A stretch of DNA of 36,394 bases from Pararhodobacter sp. (GCA_020832805.1 JAFIED010000234.1:1-36394); one strand, 5' to 3'; positions 1 through 7,960 are shown, counted from the stretch's first letter. The notes: generated by a model not told the origin, from the letters alone. A program made the numbers and translations.

Positions 1-321
1 CGGCTGCAGAACGAGGCCCGCGAGGCCGAGGCTGCACTGGCGCGGGCGGACGAAACCCACGAGGTGCTGGAGATCCATCCGGCCTCAATCGAGCGTTACA
101 TCGGCGCGCTCGCCGACCTCGCTGGCCGGTTCCACACCGCCGATCCGGACGCGGTCGCCATAATCCGCGAACTTGTCAGCGCCGTGGTCGTGACACCGAC
201 CGAAACCGGGCTGGACGTGGTCGTCGAAGGCTTTCTGGGAGCTATCCTGGGAGACAACCCGAAGTGTCGGGTTTTGATGGTAGCGGAGGAGGGACTTGAA
301 CCCCCGACACGCGGATTATGA
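1..321 (+). CDS. Serine-type site-specific recombinase, C-terminal end (5' partial)
   Basis: The frame is open from base 1, so the gene begins outside the window. The visible part starts with an acidic/alanine-rich coiled-coil stretch (residues about 1-20). It continues with an arrangement typical of the C-terminal tail of large serine recombinases: a HPASIERY helix, then a helix with IIRELVSAVVVTP, then a short strand pair (LDVVVEGFLGAIL). In this family the tail follows the recombinase zinc-ribbon and coiled coil and helps DNA binding and synapsis. The natural C-terminus probably lies near GAILG. The last residues, ending EEGLEPPTRGL, are the antisense translation of the tRNA gene, and the stop codon lies inside that gene. 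This suggests the 3' end was reshaped by integration, or that gene and tRNA simply abut. Family assignment is fairly sure; activity cannot be judged from a fragment. Confidence 0.7.
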   Translation, partial: RLQNEAREAEAALARADETHEVLEIHPASIERYIGALADLAGRFHTADPDAVAIIRELVSAVVVTPTETGLDVVVEGFLGAILGDNPKCRVLMVAEEGLEPPTRGL

Positions 322-354
322 TTCCGCTGCTCTAACCAACTGAGCTACTCCGCC
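278..354 (-). tRNA. tRNA-Met (CAU), elongator type
   Basis: On the minus strand this 77-nt segment folds as a complete cloverleaf. The acceptor GGCGGAG pairs with CUCCGCU (G1-U72 wobble), discriminator A is followed by an encoded CCA, and the D arm reads AGCUCAGUUGGUUAGAGC. The anticodon stem GCGGA/UCCGC encloses loop AUCAUAA with anticodon CAU, and the T arm has GGGGGUUCAAGUCCC. The A-U and G-C pairs at the top of the acceptor and the GGUUAGAGC D loop fit elongator tRNA-Met better than initiator tRNA, which has an unpaired position 1 and three GC pairs at the base of the anticodon stem. An Ile2 (k2CAU) identity cannot be fully excluded. A good promoter lies directly upstream at 366-394. The 3' end overlaps the end of the recombinase reading frame. 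Confidence 0.95.
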
Positions 355-365
355 AACGCCCGCGC

Positions 366-394
366 TGGATATGTCAGTGGTTTTTTTGCGTCAA
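366..394 (-). promoter_or_regulatory. Sigma-70-type promoter of tRNA-Met
   Basis: On the minus strand there is a -35 box TTGACG (389-394), exactly 17 bases of spacer rich in A, and a -10 box TATCCA (366-371). The mature tRNA 5' end is at 354, so transcription would start about 5-6 bases before it. This is an unusually good housekeeping promoter and leaves almost no 5' leader. Confidence 0.7.
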
Positions 395-726
395 GCGGGA
401 AATTGCGTCGGAGATGCCTCAGTGCGGGTCGGCCAAACCAGCATGCGGGCGATGTTTCGTCCTTTGCCTGTTGCCGGCGGCCATTGGCGAGGGCTGTCGA
501 GAGAGGGGAATCGCCATCGACCTTTGCCCCCAGAAAGCGGAGCGATGCAAGCGTGGCATCCGCGACGCGATGCGGCCCTGTTGCCACGCCCCGTCTCCCC
601 GCCCCGTCGTTTCTGCCTGCACGGCGCCGGGCGGTGTCGCAGGTTGCTTGTCGCGCGGCGCATTGCAGGGCACCCCGGTACCAGAACGCACAGGGGGCTG
701 CCGTGGTGGCGCGGGCAGAAGGTGGT
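395..726. other. Gene-free interval between tRNA-Met and the hydrolase gene
   Basis: About 330 bases of GC-rich sequence without a supportable gene. The reading frames here overlap each other on both strands, are rich in Arg/Ala/Pro/Cys, and show no domain or ribosome binding site. The interval lies 3' of the minus-strand hydrolase gene and upstream of the tRNA promoter. I see no strong hairpin-plus-T-run terminator. It may be decayed sequence next to the integration site. Confidence 0.5.
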
Positions 727-1407
727 TCAGGTCGTGCGCCAGCGGGCCAGGATGACATCAGACTGCATCACCAGGCCAGTATGCAGCGAGATGATCTTCA
801 GTGCCGCGTCCTCGATCTCGGGGTTCGAGCCGCGCACCAGATCAGCGGCCACACACACGCGATAACCCAGGTTCGAAGCGTCAAAGCTGGCATTCAACAC
901 GCAGCAGTCGGTCATGCCCCCGTTCAGCACAAGCCGCCTGACCCCCATAGAGCGCAGCAGGAAATCCAGATCGGTGGGGTAAAAGGGCGAAAGCCGGCGC
1001 TTGGTCTGGACGATCAGGTCGTCGTCCAGGACCTCGGTGGCGAATTCGGTCCAGCGGCTGCCCTCGATCGCGTGCTGATCGATGCCGGGAATCGGCGCTG
1101 CGTACAGCGTGACAAGGCTGCGCCAGGCGGCGGGAAAGGCGCCTTTCAGATCATCCTCGCCGCCACGGCGCAGCACCGAGCGCACATGCACGATGGGCAC
1201 CCCCAGTGCCCTTGCCGCGCGGTGAAAGCTGTTCACGGGCGCGATGATCGCGCGCCCGCGCGGGGCAGGGCAGGGGCACAGCGGGTCCTCTGACAGGTGC
1301 CCCTGGTGCATGTCGATGGACACGATCGCGGTATCTGCACGTGACACCCAGTCGCCGAAGATATCCAGCGACACGTCCTTTTCCTCGCCATAGACGATGG
1401 CGCGCAT
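727..1407 (-). CDS. Isochorismatase-family cysteine hydrolase (amidohydrolase)
   Basis: 226 residues, the usual length for the isochorismatase-like amidohydrolase fold. The catalytic triad can be read directly: Asp32 in SIDMHQGHL, Lys136 in QTKRRLS, and a cysteine in TDCCVLNASFDA (Cys169 by alignment with the usual TxxCV motif, Cys168 next to it). The family hydrolyses C-N bonds in ureido or amide compounds such as maleamate, N-carbamoylsarcosine and biuret, releasing ammonia. The start chosen is ATG 1407, six bases after GGAG; a GTG one codon earlier is possible. It is the last gene of the importer/oxygenase operon, 32 bases after the VOC gene. Because a NicX-type dioxygenase lies in the divergent operon, a NicF-like maleamate amidohydrolase role is attractive. 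That is inference from context; the sequence alone does not fix the substrate. Confidence 0.85.
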   Translation of the reverse strand: MRAIVYGEEKDVSLDIFGDWVSRADTAIVSIDMHQGHLSEDPLCPCPAPRGRAIIAPVNSFHRAARALGVPIVHVRSVLRRGGEDDLKGAFPAAWRSLVTLYAAPIPGIDQHAIEGSRWTEFATEVLDDDLIVQTKRRLSPFYPTDLDFLLRSMGVRRLVLNGGMTDCCVLNASFDASNLGYRVCVAADLVRGSNPEIEDAALKIISLHTGLVMQSDVILARWRTT

Positions 1408-1439
1408 CACGGTCTCCTTTCCTGCTGGTATTGCCGCCG

Positions 1440-1829
1440 TCAGGGGGTGGTACAGGCAAGGCGGATGGCATTGCCGTCGGGGTCGCGCAGAACGGCCATG
1501 TACCAGTTGTAATAGGTCATGAACTGCGCCTTCTGCAGGGTCGCCCCCCGGGCGACGGCGCTGTGTACCGTCTGATCCAGTGCCTCCTTGCTGGGCATCT
1601 GAAAGGTAAAGGCCGTCTGATCGCCCGAATCCGGCTGGCGCGGCGTCAGCGACAGCATGTCATAGGCGGCCGGCGCGGAAAATCCGATCATGCAGTCGCC
1701 GGACATGTAGCCGCGAAACACATCCGAGCGCAGGGCTTCGTTCTCGGTCAGATCGAATATGTCCCGGTAGAATTCAGACAGGCCGATAAAGTCCTCTGAA
1801 AAGAGGCTCACCTGCATCAACAATGCCAT
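1440..1829 (-). CDS. VOC-superfamily (glyoxalase/bleomycin resistance/dioxygenase fold) protein
   Basis: A 129-residue single-domain protein with the vicinal-oxygen-chelate pattern. It begins with a short strand followed by EFYRDIFDLTE (helix of the first beta-alpha-beta-beta-beta module) and ends with the hallmark WYMAVLRDPDGNAIRLA strand of the second module. VOC proteins use a metal to act on small molecules with neighbouring oxygens, or simply bind them. The expected metal ligands are not obvious here, so it could be an isomerase, a lyase or a binding protein. The start ATG 1829 follows GGGGG at a spacing of five. It lies 10 bases after the 2OG oxygenase gene in the same operon, which suggests it processes a product of that oxygenase or of ring cleavage. 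Function unknown. Confidence 0.8.
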   Translation of the reverse strand: MALLMQVSLFSEDFIGLSEFYRDIFDLTENEALRSDVFRGYMSGDCMIGFSAPAAYDMLSLTPRQPDSGDQTAFTFQMPSKEALDQTVHSAVARGATLQKAQFMTYYNWYMAVLRDPDGNAIRLACTTP

Positions 1830-1839
1830 GTCAGCCCCC

Positions 1840-2823
1840 TTACGCTGCCTTGCCGAAGGTTTTTTCGAATTGCGCGCGCAAGTGCTCGCCAGCGGTCATG
1901 GGCGGGTGTTTCGGCTCGCCTTCGGCCGGCATGCAGGTGGCGGCGCAATGGACCTGATAGAAATATTCGGGGTCAACGAAGGTGGCGCAGGAATACCGGT
2001 CGCGGTCAGAGCTGTTGTTCAGCACGCGGTGCATGGTGGCCTTGTACAGGTCGTTCGTGATGACCGGGAACATTTCACCCAGATTCACGATGAAGGCGCC
2101 GGGCACCGGCGGCGCGTTCAGCCATTCACCGGCGGCGTTGCGCACCTCAAGCCCGCCGACATCGTCCTGCAGCAGGATCGTCAGCAGGCCCCAGTCGGTA
2201 TGCGCGCCGGCACCAAGCTGGTTGGCGGCGGCGTCCTTTGGCATCGGCGGATACTTCAGGATGCGGCAGTAATGAAGCGGCTCTTCCAGCCCCTGGGCAA
2301 AGTAATCCTCGGGCAGTTCCAGGCTGAGCGCCACGATACCGGCAAGATGGCGGCCAAGCTGCAGGATGCGGTTGGCATAAGCCTCGTACTGGGGCTTGAA
2401 CGCGGGAAAGCTGGGCGGCCACTGGTTGCGGCCGGTACCGGGCACCTGCAGCTTGGTATAGCGGTGGTTCTCGTCGGCATCGACGCTGGACATGAACCCT
2501 TCCTTCAGGTCGGGCGGCGAGCCTTCGTCAAGCGTCTGGGCAGCCATGGGCTCATAGCCGCGCGTGGAATCCTCGTTCTTGGAGTCCAGCGCCAGCTTTT
2601 CTTCCAGCGGCAGGTCGAAGAACTGCTTTGCCAGTGCCAGTTGACCGTCCATCACCTCTTGCGGGACGCCGTGCCCGGTGATGTAGAAGAAACCGACATC
2701 GACGCAGGCCTTGTGGATTTCCCAGGCCACGGCCTTTCGTTTTTCCAGATCATCCGAGAAACTGTCGGTCAGGTCGATCAAGGGCACTTCGCGGGCAGGG
2801 TGCGGGGGTTCATAGATGATCAT
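1840..2823 (-). CDS. 2-oxoglutarate/Fe(II)-dependent oxygenase, isopenicillin N synthase-like family
   Basis: 327 residues with both domains of the IPNS-like family: an N-terminal DIOX_N region (residues about 12-125, with the GFFYITGHGV motif) and the 2OG-FeII_Oxy jelly roll (about 180-300). The iron ligands are His208 and Asp210 (HTDWGLLT) and His265 (MHRVLNN). The 2OG/substrate carboxylate pair appears as Arg276 and Ser278 in RYS. Members hydroxylate or desaturate small molecules, including pyrimidines. The start ATG 2823 has an excellent AGGAGG at a spacing of eight. The gene directly follows the second ABC permease, with 73 bases between. It is therefore likely to act on the molecule imported by that transporter. 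It could replace the flavin monooxygenase of known pyridine pathways, but that is inference. The soluble enzyme has no signal peptide. Confidence 0.88.
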   Translation of the reverse strand: MIIYEPPHPAREVPLIDLTDSFSDDLEKRKAVAWEIHKACVDVGFFYITGHGVPQEVMDGQLALAKQFFDLPLEEKLALDSKNEDSTRGYEPMAAQTLDEGSPPDLKEGFMSSVDADENHRYTKLQVPGTGRNQWPPSFPAFKPQYEAYANRILQLGRHLAGIVALSLELPEDYFAQGLEEPLHYCRILKYPPMPKDAAANQLGAGAHTDWGLLTILLQDDVGGLEVRNAAGEWLNAPPVPGAFIVNLGEMFPVITNDLYKATMHRVLNNSSDRDRYSCATFVDPEYFYQVHCAATCMPAEGEPKHPPMTAGEHLRAQFEKTFGKAA

Positions 2824-2896
2824 CGGGATATCCTCCTGTGGTCATGGAAAAGCGGCCGGAAAATGGCCTGGCGGGATAGGGTGATGCGGGTTGCGG

Positions 2897-3787
2897 TCAT
2901 CCGCGGGCCTCGCGCACATGGTGGCGGCCCAGTGCGGCGGGCTGGGCGCTGGATGTCGGGCGGCGCCATGCCGTCCAGATCATCACGCCAAGCGTCGCCA
3001 GATAGGGCGTGGCCTGCATCAGATAGCGCGGCACGTCGAAACCTGCGGCCGATATCCGGGGGATCAACGCCTCGATCCCGCCGAAAAGAACCGCGCCAGC
3101 CAGTGCACGCCAGGGGTACCAGCGCGCAAAGATGACCAGCGCAATGGCGATCCAGCCGCGCCCGCCGACGACATTGTCTACCCAGACCTGTGTGACCGCG
3201 ACAGTCAGATAGGCACCGGCCAGACCCACCAGCGCGCCGCCCAGCAGAACGGCGGCAAAGCGCATGGTGGTCACATCGATGCCGGCTGCATCGGCGGCGG
3301 CGGGGTTCTCGCCCACCGCCCGCAGTGCCAGGCCGAAACGCGTGTGAAACAGCAGCCAGGTGACGGCAAGCACCAGCACAGGTGTCAGGAATACCATCGC
3401 ATCCTGCCCGTACAGGACCGGCCGCAACCCCTCGAACGCGTTGTTTGTCCAGCGCTGGCTGGTTGCAATATAGCTTGTCAGCGCCTGCGCCAGAAACACC
3501 ATCGACAGGCCGGCGATCACATGATTGACCCGCATGCCCACAGCCAGCAGCGCGAACACGAAAGACAGCGCCACCCCCGCCAGCGCGCCGCCCATCAGCG
3601 CCACGGGCGCGCCCGTGCCGTTCAGCGTCAGGCCCACACCTGCCAGGGCGCCCATCAGCATGAACCCCTCGGCGCCCAGGTTCAGCACACCCGCACGTTC
3701 GCACAGGATCAGCCCGATGGCTGCCAGCGCAAAGGGCACGGCGAAACCCGGCAGGCTGATCAGCCAGAAGCCCATGAGGTCGATCAT
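2897..3787 (-). CDS. ABC transporter permease, nucleoside/BMP type (second permease)
   Basis: 296 residues, almost entirely hydrophobic helices, of the BPD_transp_2 permease family that works with BMP binding proteins (BmpA/NupP-NupQ, YufQ class). Typical family segments are seen: LCERAGVLNLGAEGFMLMGA near the N-terminus, HTRFGLALRAVGENPAAADAAGI in the cytoplasmic coupling loop, and GRGWIAIALVIFARWYPWRA after it. The start ATG 3787 overlaps the stop of the preceding permease by four bases (ATGA), which marks tight translational coupling. An upstream extension of the frame is only overlap with the neighbour. It should form a heterodimeric channel with the gene at 3784-4923. Imported substrates of this family are nucleosides, purines and similar heterocycles. 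Confidence 0.9.
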   Translation of the reverse strand: MIDLMGFWLISLPGFAVPFALAAIGLILCERAGVLNLGAEGFMLMGALAGVGLTLNGTGAPVALMGGALAGVALSFVFALLAVGMRVNHVIAGLSMVFLAQALTSYIATSQRWTNNAFEGLRPVLYGQDAMVFLTPVLVLAVTWLLFHTRFGLALRAVGENPAAADAAGIDVTTMRFAAVLLGGALVGLAGAYLTVAVTQVWVDNVVGGRGWIAIALVIFARWYPWRALAGAVLFGGIEALIPRISAAGFDVPRYLMQATPYLATLGVMIWTAWRRPTSSAQPAALGRHHVREARG

Positions 3788-4923
3788 GCGGCGCGCCTCC
3801 AGTGCATGCGATAGCCGAGAAAGAATTCGGACCCGGCCACACTGATGATGAAAATCGCCTGGATCAGACGGATCAGTGCAAAGGGAATGCCAAAGAAGAC
3901 CTGCAGGCTCTGGCCCAGCATCATCAGCGTGGCCAGAAAGAACGCCGCGACGACCACGCCGACGGGGTTGTTCCTGGCCAGAAAGGCAATCAGAATGCCG
4001 GAAAACAGGTAGCCGACAAAGAAATCCTGTGTCAGGCGGCTTTCGATGCCGGCGACGATGGTAAAGCCGGCAAGCCCGCCCACCGCACCGGAGCCCAGCA
4101 CTGCCGCAATCGATATGCCGGCCACGGGCACGCCCAGGGCATGGGCCATGTGGCGGTTGTGGCGCAGCAGGTCCAGCAGATAGCCCAGCCGGCTTTTCGA
4201 CATCACCCACCACAGCGCCAATGCCAGGCCGGCCGCCAGAGGCACCGACCAGGTCAGGTTCTGCCAGCCCAGACGCGGCAACCGTTCTGCCGCGGCGAAT
4301 TGCTCGGAATGGGGAAAGCGGCTGGCCGGGTCCTGCCAGGGGCCGTACAGCAGATGCAGCAGCAGGTTGAAGGCGACGTAATTCAGCAGCAGCGTGGTGA
4401 TGACCTCGCTCATCGACAGGCGCGCCTTCAGCCAGCCGGGCCCGGCGATCCAGGCCATCCCGCCCAGGCAGGCAGCCAGGGCCATCAGGGGCAGCCGCAG
4501 AGGCTCTGGTCCGATGTCGTAAACGGCGACCGCCGTGGCCAGCACCGCCCCCAGGATCATCTGGCCCTCGATGCCGATGTTCCAGAAACCCACGCGAAAT
4601 GCGATGGATGTGGCCAGGCCCGCCACGACCAGCGGCGCCGTCTGGGCCAGAACCGAGGCCAGCGCGCGGGGGCTGTTAAAGGCGACCGATGACAGCTCGC
4701 GCCACAGATCGCCCGCGGGCACCCCGGCCCAGACCAGCAGCGCCACCGACAGCACCCCGGCCAGAAACAGTGCCGACAGATAGACGGTCGCACGCATGGC
4801 GCGCGAGACGGTCTGACGGGGTTCCAGCAGGGGCACGATGCGCAGGGACTGCCAGGCGGCGCGCGCGCGCCCCGTTCGGGGGACGATGGCAAAGGCCCCG
4901 GTTGCGGTTTCAGGCGTGCTCAT
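3784..4923 (-). CDS. ABC transporter permease, nucleoside/BMP type (first permease)
   Basis: 379 residues from ATG 4923, which overlaps the ATPase stop by 14 bases; a longer frame to 4953 is possible but would run further into the ATPase gene. After about 45 hydrophilic residues come several membrane helices of the BPD_transp_2 family. Family segments are FRVGFWNIGIEGQMILGAV, MSEVITTLLLNYVAFNLL and the loop MAHALGVPVAGISI. This is the longer of the two permeases found in BMP/nucleoside importers (NupP-like), and it pairs with the gene at 2897-3787. The operon order binding protein, ATPase, permease, permease is the standard one for this importer class. Confidence 0.9.
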   Translation of the reverse strand: MSTPETATGAFAIVPRTGRARAAWQSLRIVPLLEPRQTVSRAMRATVYLSALFLAGVLSVALLVWAGVPAGDLWRELSSVAFNSPRALASVLAQTAPLVVAGLATSIAFRVGFWNIGIEGQMILGAVLATAVAVYDIGPEPLRLPLMALAACLGGMAWIAGPGWLKARLSMSEVITTLLLNYVAFNLLLHLLYGPWQDPASRFPHSEQFAAAERLPRLGWQNLTWSVPLAAGLALALWWVMSKSRLGYLLDLLRHNRHMAHALGVPVAGISIAAVLGSGAVGGLAGFTIVAGIESRLTQDFFVGYLFSGILIAFLARNNPVGVVVAAFFLATLMMLGQSLQVFFGIPFALIRLIQAIFIISVAGSEFFLGYRMHWRRAA

Positions 4924-6403
4924 GGTGCACCATGGCCGCGCCGATGGCGGCACGATCTGCGGGGGCGTCGAACTCGGCGGCGATGCGCCCGGCGTTCAGC
5001 ACCCCGATACGGTCTGACAGCAACAGGATCTCGTCCAGATCCTCGCTGATCACGATCACGGCCGCGCCGGCGTCGCGTGCCTGTCGCAGCCGGTCGTGCA
5101 CTGCTGCGGCAGCCCGTACATCCAGCCCGCGAGACGGGCTGTGTGCCAGCACCACGCGCGGCTTTCCCTGAAACTCGCGTGCGATCACCAGTTTCTGCGC
5201 ATTGCCGCCGGACAAGAGCGAGGCGGGCTGGCCCGTGCTGCGCACGCCCTGAACGTCGTTGCGCGCGATGGCATCGCGGGTCTGCCGCCGCATGATGCCA
5301 CGGTTGAACCAGGCCCAGGGCCCATAAGCCCCGGCAAGGGCGCCGGGCACGGCAAAATTGTCGGCAACCGACGCGCTGCCGGCCAGCGCGTGGCGATAGC
5401 GGTCAGCCGGGATTGCGGCCAGCCCCTGCCGCCGCCGGTCGGCAGGCCCCTGATGCGTGATGTCGCCCCGGTCTGCCATCATGATGCGCCCCTGAGTGGG
5501 TGTGCCGATGCCGCAGATCACCGCCGCCAGTTCGGCCTGCCCGTTGCCTGACACGCCGGCAACGCCATAGATTTCACCCGCTTTCAGTGACAGGCTGGCA
5601 CCGGCCAGCCCACGCTGCCGGCCTTCGCCGGGTACGAACACATTTTCCAGCCACAGCACGGGCGCGCCGACCGCACCAGAGGGGATGAACGCTTCGGCAA
5701 CATTGGCACCCACGATCAGATGCGTCAGTGTCTGCGGTGTCATGTCTTGTGGCAGGGCCTCGGCAACCCGCTTGCCGCCACGCATCACGGTGATCCGGTC
5801 GCTATGGGCCAGCGCCTCGTGCAGCTTGTGGGTGACCAGCACCACCGCCCGGCCTGACTGCGCCAGGCGGCGCACCAGTTCCATCAGCATGGCGCCTTCC
5901 GCATCGCTCAGGATAGCGGTGGGTTCATCCAGGATGACAAGACGCGCGCCGGAAACGATGACTTTCAGAATTTCCAGCCGCTGCTGATCGGCAACGCCCA
6001 ACTGGCCCGCCAGCCTGCCGGGCGCGATCTCGAATCCCAGATCGCGGGCAGCGGCCTGTGCGTCGCGCATCACATCGTCCACCGGCCTGCCCGGGTTGAA
6101 CAGGGCCAGATTGTCACGCACCGTAAAGGCCTCGACCAGCCGTGAATGCTGATGCACGATGCCGATGCCAAGTTCGACAGCGCGTCTGGCGCCATCGATC
6201 TGCACCGGGCGGCCATCAACCTCTATTTCCCCGGAATCCGGGGCATAAAGCCCGCATGCCACGCTCATCAGGGTTGACTTGCCGGCACCGTTCTCGCCCA
6301 GAAGGGCGTGAACCTCGCCGGGTCGGGCTTCGAAATCGACCTTGTCGAGGGCCTTGAAGCCCCCGAAGCTCTTGTCGATGCCGCGCATGCGCATGCTGCC
6401 CAT
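4910..6403 (-). CDS. ABC transporter ATP-binding protein, two-domain nucleoside/sugar type
   Basis: 497 residues carrying two nucleotide-binding domains in one chain, as in RbsA/NupO-type ATPases. The first has Walker A GENGAGKS (residues 36-43), a signature-like GVADQQRLEI and Walker B LVILDEPTAILSD. The second has a degenerate Walker A (GVSGNGQAEL), the signature LLSGGNAQKLVIAREF and SPSRGLDV. A degenerate second P-loop is normal in this family, in which one site hydrolyses ATP. I chose ATG 6403 because the annotated domain begins MRMRGIDKSFGG and the binding-protein stop lies just upstream at 6409; the longer frame to 6451 would overlap that gene. ATG 6394 is an alternative. It drives the importer formed with the two permeases downstream. 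Confidence 0.92.
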   Translation of the reverse strand: MGSMRMRGIDKSFGGFKALDKVDFEARPGEVHALLGENGAGKSTLMSVACGLYAPDSGEIEVDGRPVQIDGARRAVELGIGIVHQHSRLVEAFTVRDNLALFNPGRPVDDVMRDAQAAARDLGFEIAPGRLAGQLGVADQQRLEILKVIVSGARLVILDEPTAILSDAEGAMLMELVRRLAQSGRAVVLVTHKLHEALAHSDRITVMRGGKRVAEALPQDMTPQTLTHLIVGANVAEAFIPSGAVGAPVLWLENVFVPGEGRQRGLAGASLSLKAGEIYGVAGVSGNGQAELAAVICGIGTPTQGRIMMADRGDITHQGPADRRRQGLAAIPADRYRHALAGSASVADNFAVPGALAGAYGPWAWFNRGIMRRQTRDAIARNDVQGVRSTGQPASLLSGGNAQKLVIAREFQGKPRVVLAHSPSRGLDVRAAAAVHDRLRQARDAGAAVIVISEDLDEILLLSDRIGVLNAGRIAAEFDAPADRAAIGAAMVHHEHA

Positions 6404-6408
6404 CTGCC

Positions 6409-7491
6409 TTATTGGCCTGTCACGCCGGCCACGAACCAGTCCATGCCCCACAGCGCGCCGTCATCCAGCACCGCACCCTCTGCAACGCGCAGGGTGCCGT
6501 CACGGTCGTACAGCGGGCCGGCGAAGACATGCATGCCGCCGATGATAGCCTCGCGTGCCTCCATGACGCGCGCAGCCAGGTCGTCCGGTACGGCGGGGCC
6601 GCAGCATGCGACATCGACTGCGCCATCGGCGATCGACAGGAATGCCCCGTAGGGCGCGGGCTCGAACGTGCCCGCCGAGACCGCCTCGATCGCCGAGCCC
6701 AGATAAAGATCCCATGTCCAGACTGAAGAGCATTGCGTGGCGGCGCTGAATTCCGACAGGTCACGGTGATGCCCGGTGGCAAAAATGCCGGCCTCGGCGG
6801 CAACGATCTGGGGTGTCGGCGTATCGACATGCTGGCCGATCACATCGGCGCCCTGTTCGATCAGCGCCTGGGTGGCCGCGCGTTCGCGCACCGGATCACC
6901 CCATGAGCCGGTAAAGACAACCGACAGTTCGACATCCGGGTTGATCTGGCGCGCACCCAGCAGATAGGCGTTTACGGTCCAGTTCACCAACCCGAACGGA
7001 TTGGCCGCAACAAAACCGATGCGGCCGGACTCGGTCAGCCCGCCCGCCACCATCCCGCACAGGTAATGGGTTTCATAGGTTCGTCCATAGACGCTTTGCA
7101 GATTCTGCGCGTTGGTGGTGCCGGCCGGATTGAAGAACATGATCTGCGGAAATTCGGCCGCCAGTTCTGCAAAGGTGTCGGAGTATCCGAAGGCCGAACC
7201 GATGATGATGTTTGCGCCGCGCTCGATGAACAGTTCGGCGGCGGGCCGGATCGCCGTTGCGGTTTCAGGGATTTCCGCCGCTTGTGCAATCCGTGTGCCA
7301 AGCGTTTCTTCCAACAGCTGGCGCGCCTCGTCGATCGATTGTGACCAGCCGCCGTCATTCGTCGGCCCATACAGGATTACCGCCGGGCGCGGGTTACCCA
7401 CAGCTGCCAGTTCGGCCTGCGCAGCGGGCGCAAGACCCAGCATTATGGTGCTGGCAGCGAGCGTCGGCATGACGCCTTTCAGTGCTTTCAT
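6409..7491 (-). CDS. BMP-family ABC substrate-binding protein (periplasmic)
   Basis: 360 residues of the basic membrane protein (PnrA/BmpA-like) family. The N-terminus is a Sec signal peptide ending in AAQA, without a lipobox cysteine, so the protein is probably free in the periplasm. The mature part begins with the family motif VILYGPTNDGGWSQSIDEAR and later has NIIIGSAFGYSDTFAELAAEFP and the AANPFGLVNWTVNAYLLGAR region. In known members these loops bind a purine nucleoside between two lobes. The start ATG 7491 is preceded by AGGGAAGG at a spacing of seven; the frame open to 7956 is upstream noncoding DNA. It is the first gene of the seven-gene minus-strand operon, and its neighbours suggest a heterocyclic ligand. 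Confidence 0.9.
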   Translation of the reverse strand: MKALKGVMPTLAASTIMLGLAPAAQAELAAVGNPRPAVILYGPTNDGGWSQSIDEARQLLEETLGTRIAQAAEIPETATAIRPAAELFIERGANIIIGSAFGYSDTFAELAAEFPQIMFFNPAGTTNAQNLQSVYGRTYETHYLCGMVAGGLTESGRIGFVAANPFGLVNWTVNAYLLGARQINPDVELSVVFTGSWGDPVRERAATQALIEQGADVIGQHVDTPTPQIVAAEAGIFATGHHRDLSEFSAATQCSSVWTWDLYLGSAIEAVSAGTFEPAPYGAFLSIADGAVDVACCGPAVPDDLAARVMEAREAIIGGMHVFAGPLYDRDGTLRVAEGAVLDDGALWGMDWFVAGVTGQ

Positions 7492-7551
7492 GGTCGATCC
7501 TTCCCTGATGACATTTTCTGCGGGCGTTCTTTCGGCATGGCGATTTCTCGG

Positions 7552-7592
7552 CTTGTGCCTGTCCTGGACCTTGTGCCTGGTCCGGCACGGAC
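7552..7592. repeat. Direct repeat and palindrome in the BMP promoter region
   Basis: CTTGTGCCTG occurs twice at exactly 18-base spacing. The second copy overlaps an inverted pair GGACC/GGTCC (7566-7583) and abuts the perfect palindrome GTCCG-gca-CGGAC. The cluster is 60-100 bases upstream of the BMP start codon, where a regulator would bind. This is seen in the sequence; the regulatory role is inferred. Confidence 0.45.
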
Positions 7593-7960
7593 AAGTTCGG
7601 ATGAATAGAGCTTGCACCGGGCCGGTGGTCGCACCAGCGCAACACGATGCCGGCAGGCGCTGTGGCGATTGTTTTTTTCCAAACGGACAAAAAATGAGCG
7701 AAAAACCCGCTGCAAATCCAATCCGGCGGCTGTTCCTTGCCGCGCAACCCCCGGGACGGGCGCAAGCGACGACCCAGATGCCGGCACGAAAATGGAATCG
7801 GCGCGGGTGTCCGCGTCGCGGATCACTCAGGGCGGGCAGGGCAGGGCAGGGCGGGCCAAGGCGCCTTTCAGCGCCGCTGAACGCGTTCGCCCCATATGAC
7901 GCGGGCTGCCGGCATCGCGCGGTCGAACGCGGCGCGCGCAAACCGGCGCAGGCCACCTAA

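Noticed and set aside
663-674. 12-base identity TTGCAGGGCACC shared with 23005-23016
   Set aside because: Too short in GC-rich DNA, and the flanks do not align.
1828-3135. Plus-strand open frame of 435 codons opposite the 2OG oxygenase gene
   Set aside because: Antisense to a clearly conserved enzyme with all catalytic residues; low-complexity shadow.
7492-7956. N-terminal extension of the BMP protein
   Set aside because: The extension is noncoding-like; the signal peptide and a good ribosome site fix the start at 7491.
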